Assembly: GCF_000166135.1 (NCBI RefSeq)
Contig: NC_014666.1
Span: 3,162,001 to 3,226,000 of the forward strand
Source: Pseudofrankia inefficax
GTDB lineage: Bacteria; Actinomycetota; Actinomycetes; Frankiales; Frankiaceae
Direction of reading: 5' to 3'
DNA length: 64,000 bases
Part shown: in pieces, positions 42,741 through 51,612 of the stretch
Layout of the letters: each line of letters begins with the position of its first letter
Position numbering within the stretch: the first letter of the stretch is position 1
Position numbers and translations under genes: made by a program
Notes under the pieces: model-generated
Databases searched by the model: none
Seen by the model: the letters and a program-made list of their open reading frames with translations, nothing else
What the model was told of the DNA's origin: nothing

Positions 42741-44012
42741 GTGGAGCCCACCACAACGCAGACGATCGCGACGCCGACCGAGACCCCCGCCGCGACCGGC
42801 TCGCTCTCCGTCGAGGAGGCGATCCTGGCCTCGTTCGTCCCCGAGTCCCGGCACAACCCGTACCCCGCCTACGACGTGCTCCGGGAGACCGGCCCGTTCG
42901 TTCCCGGCCCGTTCAACCTGCAGATCGTCACGCGGTACGCCGAGGCCGACGCCGTCCTGCAGGACCACGCGTGGAGCCACGCCGCGGAGCCCGAGTTCCT
43001 GCACCCGGACAGCGACGGCTCGGACCTGCCCGCGTCCTTCCTCTGGATGGAGCCGCCGGACCACACCCGGCTGCGTCGCCTGGTGAGCAAGGCCTTCACG
43101 GCCCGCGGCCTGGAGAACATGCGCGGCCAGGTCGAGAAGGTCGCCGCCGAGGTCGTCGGCAACGCGATCGAGAAGGGCGAGATCGACGTCGTCGAGGACC
43201 TCGCCTACCCGCTGCCGCTCGCGATGATCGCCGAGCTGATCGGCGTGCCCCCGGAGGACCTGCCGTTCGTGCGGGCCAACTCCGCCGGCGTCGCCCGCGG
43301 CCTGGACCCCGACACCCTGCTGACCGCCGAGGAGCTGAAGGCCCGGGCCGACGGCGCGCAGAACTTCCGCGACTACTTCGAGAAGATGGTCGCCGAGCGG
43401 CGCGCCCGGCCGAAGGACGACCTCATCACCGCCCTGGCCCAGGTCGAGGCCGGCGGCGACCGGCTGACCACCGGCGAGATGATCGCCACGCTCACCGTGC
43501 TGCTGATCGCCGGCCACGAGACCACCGTGAACCTGCTGGCCAACGGCGTGCTGTCGCTGACGCGTAACCCCGACCAGTTCGAGGTGCTGCGCGACAATCC
43601 CGACCTCGCGCTGCCCGCCGTCGACGAGCTGATGCGTTATGACGGCCCGTCGCACGCGACCACCCGCAAGGCCGTCCAGGACATCGAGATCTCCGGCCAC
43701 AGCTTCAAGGAAGGCACCGGCGTTCTCATCCTGCTCGCCGCCGCCAACCGCGACCCGCGCGCGTTCCCGAACCCGAACAAGCTCGACCTCACCCGTTACG
43801 CCCAGTCGACGGCCGTGCCTCGGCATCTCGGTTTTGGTGTCGGACATCACTACTGCATCGGCGCGCCGCTGGTTCGGCTGGAAATGGAATGCATGTTGCG
43901 GGAGCTGGCTCGCCGCGCCCCGGTCATGACGCTGCTGGCCGACCCGCCGCCCTATCGGCCGAACATCGTCGTGCGCGGCATCGCGGAACTGCCCGTGCGA
44001 TTCGAGATCTAG
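42741..44012 (+). CDS. Cytochrome P450 (pair member A2)
   Basis: A 423-residue P450. I-helix LLIAGHETTVN, ExxR in VDELMRY, heme loop FGVGHHYCIGAPLVRLE near residue 370. It matches P450 A1 over long stretches (DLPASFLWMEPPDHTRLR). It is the first gene of the cluster after a 550-base regulatory spacer and precedes P450 B2 by 52 bases. P450s oxidise C-H bonds with O2 and two electrons; with an acyl-AMP ligase and carrier protein downstream, fatty chain hydroxylation is plausible. No ferredoxin or reductase gene lies in the window. Confidence 0.9.
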   Translation: MEPTTTQTIATPTETPAATGSLSVEEAILASFVPESRHNPYPAYDVLRETGPFVPGPFNLQIVTRYAEADAVLQDHAWSHAAEPEFLHPDSDGSDLPASFLWMEPPDHTRLRRLVSKAFTARGLENMRGQVEKVAAEVVGNAIEKGEIDVVEDLAYPLPLAMIAELIGVPPEDLPFVRANSAGVARGLDPDTLLTAEELKARADGAQNFRDYFEKMVAERRARPKDDLITALAQVEAGGDRLTTGEMIATLTVLLIAGHETTVNLLANGVLSLTRNPDQFEVLRDNPDLALPAVDELMRYDGPSHATTRKAVQDIEISGHSFKEGTGVLILLAAANRDPRAFPNPNKLDLTRYAQSTAVPRHLGFGVGHHYCIGAPLVRLEMECMLRELARRAPVMTLLADPPPYRPNIVVRGIAELPVRFEI

Positions 44013-44064
44013 GCACCTCAGGATCTGAGCACCGACCCGACAACGAGATCGGAGCGAAGGCTCG

Positions 44065-45324
44065 ATGGTGAACGATGCCGTGGTCGAGAATGTCGTCGAG
44101 TTCGACGCCTTCGACCTCGAACACCGGGCCAACCCGTATCCCCGGTACCGGGTGCTGCGGGAGACGGCGCCGTTCTGCCCGGTCCGCCTCGGCGCGGCCC
44201 GGGTGACGGTGGCGACCACCTACGCGGGCTGCGCCGCGGTGCTGCAGGGCTCCGAGTGGGGCCGGGGCTACGCCGACGGGCTGAACCCGTTCCGGCCCGG
44301 CGTCGCCCCCGGCGAGGTTCCCGGCGGCTCGTTCCTCGGGATGGACCCGCCCGACCACACCCGGCTGCGGGCGCTGGTCAGCCGGGCCTTCACCCCACGG
44401 GCGAGCCTCGCCGAGACCCCGTTCGTCCGCCTGGTCGTCGACCGCCTCGTCGCGGCGGCGGTCGACGACGGCGGCCTGGACGTCGTCGCGGGCCTGGCCA
44501 GGCCGCTGTCGGTCGCCGTCATGTGCCGGCTGCTCGGCGTCCCGGTCGCCGACGCGCCGTCCTTCCTGGGCTGGATTCAGGGGATCGCCCGCGGCACCGA
44601 CCCCGACTACCTGCTCTCCCCGGCGGACATCGTGGTCCGCACGGCCTGCGCCAGGGACCTCGGCCGGTACCTGTTCGAGCTGGTCACCGTCCGGCGCGTC
44701 GCCCCGCGAGACGACCTGGTCAGCCGGCTGGTCGCGATCCAGCGGGACCAGGACGTGCTGACCGAGGTGGAGATCGTCGAGCTCTGCGCGCTGCTGCTGG
44801 CGGCGGGGCTCGACACGACGGCGAACCTGGTCACGAACGGGGTGCTGGCGCTGCTGCGCCACCCCGACCAGCTGGAGCTGCTGCGCGAGCGGCCCGAGCT
44901 GATGCCCGCCGCCGTCGACGAGATGCTCCGCTACGACCCGCCGTCCCAGTTCGTCACCCGGGTGGCGCTGGCCGACACGACCGTCGGCGGGCAGAGCTTC
45001 CGCCGCGGCGACGGTGTGGTCGTGCTGAGCGCCGCCGGGCACCGCGACCCGGCCGCGTTCCCGGACCCGGACCGGTTCGACGTCACCCGGTACGCGGCGT
45101 CCCCGCCCGCGCGCCGCCACCTCGGCTTCGCGCTCGGGCTGCACTACTGCCTCGGTGCGCCGCTCGCCCGGATCCAGGCCGAGGCCGCGATCGGGACGCT
45201 GCTGAGCCGCGCTGGCGAGCTGCGGCTCGCGACCGAGGACGTCGAGTACCGGCCGAACGCGGCCCTGCGCGGGCCGGCGTCCCTGTTGGTGAACATCAAG
45301 GGAGACAGCGATGCTCACCGGTAG
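44065..45324 (+). CDS. Cytochrome P450 (pair member B2)
   Basis: A 419-residue P450. I-helix LLLAAGLDTTAN, ExxR in VDEMLRY, heme loop FALGLHYCLGAPLARIQ. It shares DG-NPFRPGVAP with B1. It lies downstream of A2, and its last 14 bases overlap the acyl-AMP ligase start, so the two are coupled. Its substrate may be carrier-bound or a free fatty acid; this is inference. An AGATCGGAGCGAAGG stretch precedes the ATG at 44065. Confidence 0.9.
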   Translation: MVNDAVVENVVEFDAFDLEHRANPYPRYRVLRETAPFCPVRLGAARVTVATTYAGCAAVLQGSEWGRGYADGLNPFRPGVAPGEVPGGSFLGMDPPDHTRLRALVSRAFTPRASLAETPFVRLVVDRLVAAAVDDGGLDVVAGLARPLSVAVMCRLLGVPVADAPSFLGWIQGIARGTDPDYLLSPADIVVRTACARDLGRYLFELVTVRRVAPRDDLVSRLVAIQRDQDVLTEVEIVELCALLLAAGLDTTANLVTNGVLALLRHPDQLELLRERPELMPAAVDEMLRYDPPSQFVTRVALADTTVGGQSFRRGDGVVVLSAAGHRDPAAFPDPDRFDVTRYAASPPARRHLGFALGLHYCLGAPLARIQAEAAIGTLLSRAGELRLATEDVEYRPNAALRGPASLLVNIKGDSDAHR

Positions 45325-46999
45325 CGCCGGCAACCTCACCGACGCCCTGGCGGCGGTCGTCGCCGCCGATCCCACCTGCCCGGTGTCCTTTCCCTCCACC
45401 GGCCGGGACCTCACCGTCCGCGAGCTCGCCACGCTCTCCCAGGCCGTGGCCGGCGCGCTGGCCGGGCGCGGGGTCGAGGGCGGTGAGCGGCTCGGGGTGC
45501 TCAGCCGCAACAGCCCGGACTTCCTCGTCGCGCTGTTCGCCGCCGTGCGGGTGGGCGCCGCCGCCTGCCCGCTGCCGCTGCCGACCTCGGCCCGCGACCT
45601 GTCCGGCTACGCCAGCCGGCTGTCCGGGATCGTCGCGGCCGCCGGCATCCGGCGCATCCTCGTCGACGACAAGCTCGGCGGGGTCGCCAGTCGGCTCGCG
45701 GGGGTGCTCGCCGGGGTGGAGCTGATCCCGCTGGGCAGTCTCACCGCCGAGGGCAGCGGCGCCGCCGGCGCGCCGCGGCTGCCCGACGTCGAACCGGACG
45801 AGCTCGCGGTCGTCCAGTTCACCTCGGGCAGCACGGCGGCGCCGAAGGGGGTGCGGCTGACCCACCGCAACGTCCTCGCCGGGCTCGCCGCGATCGCCGA
45901 GGGCATCGACATCCGCCCGGGCGAGGACCACGGCGCCCTGTGGCTGCCGATGTTCCACGACATGGGCCTGTTCGGGACCCTGGCCGGCATGTTCGCCGGG
46001 ATCCCGATGACGGTCTGGAACCCCGGCGCGTTCGTGAAGGACCCGGCCCGCTGGCTGCGCGAGTTCGCCGCCCGCGGCGGGACGATCTCGCCGGCCCCGA
46101 GCTTCGGGTACGAGACGCTGGTCGAGGCCGTGCCGCGCGACGAGGTCCCCAAGCTCGACCTCAGCCGCTGGCGGGTCGCGCTGAACGGGGCCGAGCCGAT
46201 CCCGATGGCCGGCATCGAGAGCTTCCTGGAGCACTTCGCGCCGGCCGGCCTCGCGCCGACGGTGATGCTGCCGGTCTACGGGATGGCCGAGGCGACGCTC
46301 GCGGTCACCTTCCCGCCGCTGGGCCGGGTCCCGACCGCGCTGTGGGTGGACCGGGACCGGCTGGCCTCGGACGGCCGGGCGGTCTTTGTCGCGGCGGACG
46401 ACCAGCGGGCTCGGGGGCTGCCCGCGCTCGGTGGTCCGGTCCGCGGGGTCCGGGTCCGGGTGGTCGGCGCGGATGGGCGGCCGGTCGCGGACCGCGAGAT
46501 CGGCGAGGTCGAGATCGCCGGCGAGCCGGTCACCGCCGGCTACCTCACCGCGCCGGGTGCGCCCCCCGCGCCCGTGCCCGACGCCGACGGCTGGCTCGGC
46601 ACCGGCGACCTCGGGTTCCAGCACGAGGGGGAGCTGTACGTGACCGGCCGGCGCAAGGAAATGATCATCGTGCGCGGCGTGAACTTCTACCCGGAGGACG
46701 CCGAGAGCGTGATCCGGGACGCGCCCGGCCTGCACCGGCGGCGCTGCGTCGCGTTCGCCGACACCGGCGACGGCGGCGGCGAGCTGATCACCATCGTCGG
46801 CGAGAGCGCGCTGGAGGACCCGGCCGACCGGGCCCGGCTCGCCGCCGACCTGCGGGCCGCCGTGTCGGGCGCGCTCGGCCTGCCGGACGTGGCCGTGCAC
46901 CTCGTCGGCCCCGACGACCTGCCCCGCACCTCCAGCGGGAAGTTCCAGCGGCTCGCCGCCCGGGAGCTGACCCGGGAGGCGGCCCGCCTGGACGCCTGA
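45311..46999 (+). CDS. Fatty acyl-AMP ligase (FAAL-like)
   Basis: A 562-residue adenylate-forming enzyme. A3 motif QFTSGSTAAPKGVRLTHRN (about 173-191), WLPMFHDMGLFG typical of FAALs, A5-like YGMAEATLAVTF, A8 GTGDLGFQHEGELYVTGR, and A10 lysine in PRTSSGKFQR. The stretch LWVDRDRLASDGRAV to GGPVRG corresponds to the insertion that makes FAALs form acyl-AMP but not acyl-CoA. It would load a fatty acid onto the free carrier protein encoded at 48.5 kb. GGGAGA precedes the ATG, which lies inside B2. Confidence 0.85.
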   Translation: MLTGSAGNLTDALAAVVAADPTCPVSFPSTGRDLTVRELATLSQAVAGALAGRGVEGGERLGVLSRNSPDFLVALFAAVRVGAAACPLPLPTSARDLSGYASRLSGIVAAAGIRRILVDDKLGGVASRLAGVLAGVELIPLGSLTAEGSGAAGAPRLPDVEPDELAVVQFTSGSTAAPKGVRLTHRNVLAGLAAIAEGIDIRPGEDHGALWLPMFHDMGLFGTLAGMFAGIPMTVWNPGAFVKDPARWLREFAARGGTISPAPSFGYETLVEAVPRDEVPKLDLSRWRVALNGAEPIPMAGIESFLEHFAPAGLAPTVMLPVYGMAEATLAVTFPPLGRVPTALWVDRDRLASDGRAVFVAADDQRARGLPALGGPVRGVRVRVVGADGRPVADREIGEVEIAGEPVTAGYLTAPGAPPAPVPDADGWLGTGDLGFQHEGELYVTGRRKEMIIVRGVNFYPEDAESVIRDAPGLHRRRCVAFADTGDGGGELITIVGESALEDPADRARLAADLRAAVSGALGLPDVAVHLVGPDDLPRTSSGKFQRLAARELTREAARLDA

Positions 47000-47041
47000 G
47001 CCCCACCCGAGTCCCAGCCCGAACGCTGAAGGAGACCCAGG

Positions 47042-47830
47042 ATGCACAGCTTCGACGTCTTCCACCACTACGAACGCAAGCACTGGCGCCTGGCGGACGT
47101 CCCGTGGCACGAGGTGCGCAAGGACCTCGTCCGGCCCGAGTACGTCACGATGGCCAAGAGCGCCGTCATGGGCGAGGCGAACTCGATCGCCGCGCAGCAC
47201 GGCTTCCTCAACGAGTTCGACGACTACGACTTCTCGGCGTTCGTGGCGATCTGGGGCTACGAGGAGCTCCAGCACCACTTCGCGTTCCGGACCTGGCTGA
47301 ACGCGGTCGGCGCCGAGGTCAAGCCCGCGGCGGTCGAGGCGATGCGCGAGCCGTACGACCCCGGCAGCACCCCGTGCGCCACGCTGGCGACGAACATCAT
47401 CTCCGAGCTGACCGTGAACCACATCTACCGCGCGGTCGCGGCCTGGGTCGAGGAGCCGGTGCTGCGCGGGATCATGAGCAGCGCCAGCATCGACGAGGCC
47501 GGGCACGCCAGGGAGTTCCTGCACTTCGCGCGCAAGCGGCTGGAGGCGCACCCGGAGGAGCTCCCGTCGGTGCTGGAGACGCTGCACGTCTACACCGGCG
47601 AGCAGCGGATCAAGCACCCGGTCGGGGTGTTCAAGAGCGAGCTGGTCGCCCTGAAGGACCACGAGACGATCGACACCGCGTTCGAGATGTTCCTGGAGCA
47701 GGTCGCCACCACCGGCGAGCTGGAGAAGCTCCAGGACAACATCCGCCGCGCGTTCGCCTCGCTGACCGGGATGGACGTCAGCTCCAACGCCCGGGTCCGC
47801 CGGCGGCTCGCGGAAGCCCTCGCCGCATGA
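47042..47830 (+). CDS. Ferritin-like diiron enzyme (acyl-ACP desaturase/oxygenase-like)
   Basis: A 262-residue four-helix-bundle protein. The diiron ligands fit E45 (GEANS), E75-x-x-H78 (EELQHH), E122 (ISELT) and E152-x-x-H155 (DEAGHA), the E, ExxH, E, ExxH pattern of soluble desaturases and AurF-like oxygenases. It probably acts on an acyl chain held by the ACP, by desaturation or hydroxylation. A strong AAGGAGA lies before the ATG. The thioesterase start overlaps its stop (ATGA). Confidence 0.8.
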   Translation: MHSFDVFHHYERKHWRLADVPWHEVRKDLVRPEYVTMAKSAVMGEANSIAAQHGFLNEFDDYDFSAFVAIWGYEELQHHFAFRTWLNAVGAEVKPAAVEAMREPYDPGSTPCATLATNIISELTVNHIYRAVAAWVEEPVLRGIMSSASIDEAGHAREFLHFARKRLEAHPEELPSVLETLHVYTGEQRIKHPVGVFKSELVALKDHETIDTAFEMFLEQVATTGELEKLQDNIRRAFASLTGMDVSSNARVRRRLAEALAA

Positions 47831-48504
47831 CGGTCGAGGACCAGGTCACCCACGAGCACAGCACCCACGAGCACCTGACCCACGAGCACGCCGGCCATGA
47901 CCGCGCCGGCGCCGGTCACGCCTCGGCGGATCACATCGAGCTGCCCTGGTACGTCCTGCCGGACTACCGGTGCTTCGGCTGCTCGCCGCACAACCCGAGC
48001 GGGGTCCAGCTGCGGTTCACCCACCACGGCGACGGGCTGCGGACCGTCTTCCGGCTGGGGCGGGCGCACGAGTCCTACCCCGGCGTGGTCCACGGCGGGC
48101 TGCTCGGCGTGATCGCCGACGAGATCATGGGCAACCTGATCGTCCTGCGGACCGGCCAGATCCCGTTCACCACCGGCATGCGGGTGCGCTACGTCCTGCC
48201 GGTGATCGTCGGCGGCGGCTACGAGTGCGTCGCGACGGTCCGGGCCGGCAAGGGACCGCTGCTCCATACCGAGGCGGAGATCCGCGAGGAGGGTGGCGAC
48301 CTGGTCGCCACGGCCACGGCCAGCTACCAGACCGTCTCGCTCGACGAGGCCCGCGGCCGCATCTCGCTGGACGCCCCGGAGGTCGAGCGCCTGCGCCAGG
48401 CGCTGTCGGCCGCCGTCGCGGCCGCCACCACCAGCCACCCAGCCAGCCCCCACCCAGCCAGCACCAGCGTTCTCGCGGAGGAATCCCATGTCAGTGTCGA
48501 CTGA
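47827..48504 (+). CDS. PaaI-type hotdog thioesterase with His-rich N-terminus
   Basis: A 225-residue protein. The first 35 residues are a His/Glu-rich run (THEH three times, then HAGHDRAGAGHASADH) coded by short repeats, and could bind metal. The hotdog domain follows: CFGCSPHNPSGVQLRF, SYPGVVHGGLLGVIADEIMG (the HGG motif holds catalytic elements) and YVLPVIVGGGYE. It could release the product from the carrier or remove wrong acyl groups. The C-terminal tail (HPASPHPAS) reads through the ACP ribosome-binding site and overlaps the ACP gene by 17 bases. Confidence 0.8.
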   Translation: MTVEDQVTHEHSTHEHLTHEHAGHDRAGAGHASADHIELPWYVLPDYRCFGCSPHNPSGVQLRFTHHGDGLRTVFRLGRAHESYPGVVHGGLLGVIADEIMGNLIVLRTGQIPFTTGMRVRYVLPVIVGGGYECVATVRAGKGPLLHTEAEIREEGGDLVATATASYQTVSLDEARGRISLDAPEVERLRQALSAAVAAATTSHPASPHPASTSVLAEESHVSVD

Positions 48505-48751
48505 CGAGCTCATCACCGAGATCACCGGCATCGTGGCCGAGGAGCTCGGCGTCTCCACCGAGGCCGTCTCGCCGGACGCCGACCTGCGCGCCGTCGAGGG
48601 CGCCGACTCGGTCAAGGTCCTGCGGGTCATCGCCCGCATCGAGCGCGCCCACGACGTCGAGCTCGAGGACGAGGAGGTCTTCGGCGCGTCGACGGTCCGC
48701 GAGGTCGCCGAGGTCCTGCAGCGCGCGCTCGCGGAGACGGCCGCCGTATGA
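48488..48751 (+). CDS. Acyl carrier protein (discrete)
   Basis: An 87-residue acidic carrier protein. The phosphopantetheine serine lies in EGADSVKVLRV (Ser near residue 39), with helix 1 ITEITGIVAEELGV and helix 3 STVREVAEVLQ. It lacks the usual DSL and has DSV. It is presumably the partner of the FAAL and the carrier for the diiron enzymes, methyltransferase and oxoamine synthase. GGAGGAA precedes the ATG, and the next gene starts in its stop (ATGA). A phosphopantetheinyl transferase is not encoded in the window. Confidence 0.85.
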   Translation: MSVSTDELITEITGIVAEELGVSTEAVSPDADLRAVEGADSVKVLRVIARIERAHDVELEDEEVFGASTVREVAEVLQRALAETAAV

Positions 48752-49620
48752 CCGCCGTGACGGACCTGACCACAGGCACAGCCGCTGCCGCCGAGACCGC
48801 GCAGACCAACCAGCACTATGACCTCGACCCGCGGATCTTCGGGCTGTTCCTCGACCCGATGCGCAAGTACTCCTCGGGCTACTACCGCAAGCCCGACCTG
48901 ACGCTGGCCGAGTCCCAGGTCGAGAAGCTGCACTTCGTGGCCGACCGCCTCGGCCTGCGCCAGGGCGACCGGCTGCTCGACGTGGGCTGCGGCTGGGGCT
49001 CGCTGATCCTGTTCATGGCCGAGCACTACAAGGCGCGGGTCGTCGGGATCAGCCCGGCGGGCAACCAGCACGCCTATATCGCGGGGCGGGCGGCTGAGCT
49101 GGGTGTCGCGGACCGGGTCCAGACGGTCCAGGGCCATTTCGAGCAGGCCGACCTGCCCGACGGCCCGTTCGACGCGGTGACGATGCTCGGCTCGATCGTG
49201 CACATGCCCGACCTCGTGCACGTGATGCGCCGGGCCCGCTCGATGCTGCGCAGGGGCGGCCGCTACTACGTCTCGGAGAGCTGCTTCCGCAACGCGGCCA
49301 CCCGCGAGACGTTCGACCGCACGGTCGGGCTCGAGTTCGTCCGCAACTCGATCTTCGGCTGGGGCGACATGCGCCCGCTCTCGGACCTGGTTCGCGCGGC
49401 CGAGGACGCCGGGTTCTCCATCGTCAGCGTCGACGATCTGACCGACGACTACCGCCTCACGATCGACGAGTGGATCCGCAACGTCGACGCCAACGCGGAC
49501 GCCATCGAGGAGATCTCCCCGGGGATGTCGGCGACGCTGCGCCGTTACCTGGAGGTCGCCAACGCCGGCTGGGGCTACACGACCAAGCACTACGCGCTCG
49601 TCTGCCAGAAGTCCCGGTAG
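48748..49620 (+). CDS. CFA synthase/MmaA-like SAM-dependent methyltransferase
   Basis: A 290-residue methyltransferase related to cyclopropane fatty acid and mycolic acid synthases. The family blocks are HYDLDPRIFGLFLDP, MRKYSSGYY, TLAESQVEKLHFV and motif I LLDVGCGWGSLILFMAEHY. Canonical enzymes have HYDxGNDFY; here it is HYDLDPRIF, so the reaction may be methyl transfer other than cyclopropanation. It would act on a double bond made by the diiron enzymes. Its start overlaps the ACP stop. A short hairpin (ggcccgg/ccgggcc, 49620-49641) follows. Confidence 0.8.
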   Translation: MTAVTDLTTGTAAAAETAQTNQHYDLDPRIFGLFLDPMRKYSSGYYRKPDLTLAESQVEKLHFVADRLGLRQGDRLLDVGCGWGSLILFMAEHYKARVVGISPAGNQHAYIAGRAAELGVADRVQTVQGHFEQADLPDGPFDAVTMLGSIVHMPDLVHVMRRARSMLRRGGRYYVSESCFRNAATRETFDRTVGLEFVRNSIFGWGDMRPLSDLVRAAEDAGFSIVSVDDLTDDYRLTIDEWIRNVDANADAIEEISPGMSATLRRYLEVANAGWGYTTKHYALVCQKSR

Positions 49621-49712
49621 GCCCGGGCCGTTCACCGGGCCCGCGGCCGAGGCGTCACCGCACCCGCGGGTCGCCGACAGGCCAGGCCCACCGCCGCTCC
49701 GGGAGGACGGAC

Positions 49713-50609
49713 ATGAGTTTGGACAGCAACCGCAGGGCCGCGGCGGAGCCGGTGGGCCAGGCCGCCGGGCCGCTGCTGCCCCCCGCCGACGTCGCCGACG
49801 CCGTCGGCACCTTCATGCGCTCGTCGCCGATCGAGCGGCGCTGGGACGTCGAGTCGGCCTTCGCCTGGGAGCGGGCCGACGCCGGCAGGCTCACCGAGGG
49901 CCAGCGCTCGGCGGTCCAGTTCATCACCTACATCGAGGACCACCTGCCGGGTTACTTCGGCCTCTACGCCCGGCGGTTCCCGCTCGACGAGTCGGTCGAC
50001 GTCGACACCTTCACGCACAACCGCGAGCTGTACCACTTCACGGTCCGCTGGGCCGAGGAGGAGGACGTGCACGCCCGGGCGCTGTTCGCCTACCAGGTGG
50101 CGTCCGGCCTGTCCGAGCCGGCGAAGCTGCGGGCCGAGCTCGCCGTCGAGGGGCGCAAGCCCTTCACCTCGCCGCTGGAGCACGGCGTGTCCCTGTTCGC
50201 CTACGCGCTCGTCCAGGAGAAGGCGACCCAGATCTACTACCAGCAGCTGCGCGCCGTCGTCGGCGACCCCGTGCTGGTGGAGGTGCTCAACCGCCTCAGC
50301 CGCGACGAGGCCCGCCACTTCACCTTCTTCGCGGACCTGGTGGAGCGCACGCTGCGCCGGTACGGCGACCAGGTGGTCGACCCGATCCGGGACGTGATCG
50401 CCGGCTTCCGGATGCCGCTGGCGGACACGCTGCGCGGCTACTGGAGGTGGGCGCTGAAGATCGCCGACGCGGCGCACTACGACCACACGGACGCCTACGA
50501 GCACCTCATCCGGGTGGTGAACCGCGCGGTCGACGCCCGCACCGACCGGGTCGACGAGCTGACCCGGTTCGTCGCGGCGTGCCGCACGCCCTTGGCGAGC
50601 CAGGCCTAG
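49713..50609 (+). CDS. Second ferritin-like diiron enzyme (acyl-ACP desaturase-like)
   Basis: A 298-residue helical protein. The ligands fit E75 (ITYIEDHL), E117-x-x-H120 (EEEDVHA), E169 (VQEKAT) and E199-x-x-H202 (DEARHFT). The spacing and TYIEDHLPGYF start resemble the actinobacterial acyl-ACP desaturase (FA_desaturase_2) group. It is distinct from the diiron protein at 47.0 kb, so two separate oxidations of the chain are likely. GGGAGG precedes the ATG at 49713. The next gene begins four bases after its stop. Confidence 0.8.
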   Translation: MSLDSNRRAAAEPVGQAAGPLLPPADVADAVGTFMRSSPIERRWDVESAFAWERADAGRLTEGQRSAVQFITYIEDHLPGYFGLYARRFPLDESVDVDTFTHNRELYHFTVRWAEEEDVHARALFAYQVASGLSEPAKLRAELAVEGRKPFTSPLEHGVSLFAYALVQEKATQIYYQQLRAVVGDPVLVEVLNRLSRDEARHFTFFADLVERTLRRYGDQVVDPIRDVIAGFRMPLADTLRGYWRWALKIADAAHYDHTDAYEHLIRVVNRAVDARTDRVDELTRFVAACRTPLASQA

Positions 50610-50613
50610 CCGG

Positions 50614-51522
50614 ATGGGGGAGCAGATGCGTGCGCAGGCCGGTCAGCCGGGTGTGCTCAAGGGACAGCCGGGTGTGCTCAGGAACAAGGTCGCCGTGATC
50701 ACCGGTGCCACCAGCGGCATCGGGGCCGCGACGGCGGCGGTGTTCCTCGCCGAGGGTGCCAGCGTCGTCATCGGGGGGCGGCGCAAGGATGTGGGCGAGG
50801 CGCTCGCCGCCGAGCTCGGGCCGCGGGCCCGGTTCACCGCGGCCGACGTCCGGGTCGAGGCCGACGTCGAGGCGCTGATGGCCACGGCGGTCGACGAGTT
50901 CGGCGGCCTGGACGTGCTGGTCAACAACGCCGGGGTCGGCGTGGCGAAGCCGCTGCCGCTCCCGGAGGCGGACTACGCGGCGTTCCTCGACACGCTGGCC
51001 GTCCACGCGGGCGGGATGTTCCTCGGCATCAAGCACGCGGCCCGGATCATGGTCCCGCGCGGGTCGGGCAGCATCATCAACATGTCCAGCATCGGCGGGC
51101 ACCGCGCGGGCTGGTCGGACATCAGCTACTCGACGGCCAAGGCCGGGGTGCACCAGCTGACCCGCTCGGCCGCGGTCGAGCTGGGGCTGCGCGGGATCCG
51201 GGTGAACAGCATCTCGCCCGGCCCGATCCCGACCGGGATCTTCGCCAAGAACGCCGGCGTCGACGCCGACCGGGCCGACCGGACGGCCGCGGCGCTGGAG
51301 CCGCTGTTCGTCGAGGCGCTGGCCAGCCACCAGTCGCTGCGGCGGGCGGGCCGGGTCGAGGACGTGGCCGCGGCGGCGCTGTGGCTCGCGTCCGACGCCT
51401 CGTCGTTCGTCACCGGCCAGGACCTCGGCGTCGACGGCGGCATCGCGGCCGGCCGGCCGATCTCGGTCGCGGTGACCGAGCGCCGCCTGCTGGCCGAGGC
51501 CTTCTCGTCCCTGCCGGACTGA
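50614..51522 (+). CDS. Short-chain dehydrogenase/reductase
   Basis: A 302-residue classical SDR. The cofactor motif is TGATSGIG, followed by NNAG (VLVNNAGVG), a catalytic Ser strand (INMSSIGGHRAG) and YSTAK. An NADH/NADPH choice cannot be fixed. The N-terminus has an in-frame duplication (GQPGVLK, GQPGVLR; DNA 50640-50681). It might reduce a beta-keto or amino-ketone intermediate, or oxidise a hydroxyl introduced by the P450s. A stable hairpin follows its stop. Confidence 0.85.
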   Translation: MGEQMRAQAGQPGVLKGQPGVLRNKVAVITGATSGIGAATAAVFLAEGASVVIGGRRKDVGEALAAELGPRARFTAADVRVEADVEALMATAVDEFGGLDVLVNNAGVGVAKPLPLPEADYAAFLDTLAVHAGGMFLGIKHAARIMVPRGSGSIINMSSIGGHRAGWSDISYSTAKAGVHQLTRSAAVELGLRGIRVNSISPGPIPTGIFAKNAGVDADRADRTAAALEPLFVEALASHQSLRRAGRVEDVAAAALWLASDASSFVTGQDLGVDGGIAAGRPISVAVTERRLLAEAFSSLPD

Positions 51523-51578
51523 GCTCGCACCCGGACCGGGGCGGCCACGCCCCCGGCGGCCCCGGTCCGGGCACGAGC
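51523..51578 (+). terminator. Hairpin between SDR and sulfotransferase genes
   Basis: Perfect 13-base arms cccggaccggggc (51530-51542) and gccccggtccggg (51559-51571), extended outward by GCTCG/CGAGC after a 2-base bulge, enclose a 16-base loop. It begins right at the SDR stop and could end or attenuate the first part of the cluster transcript before the sulfotransferase. Confidence 0.65.
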
Positions 51579-51612
51579 ACCGGACCGCTGACGGACTCGA
51601 GGAGCGCATCCC

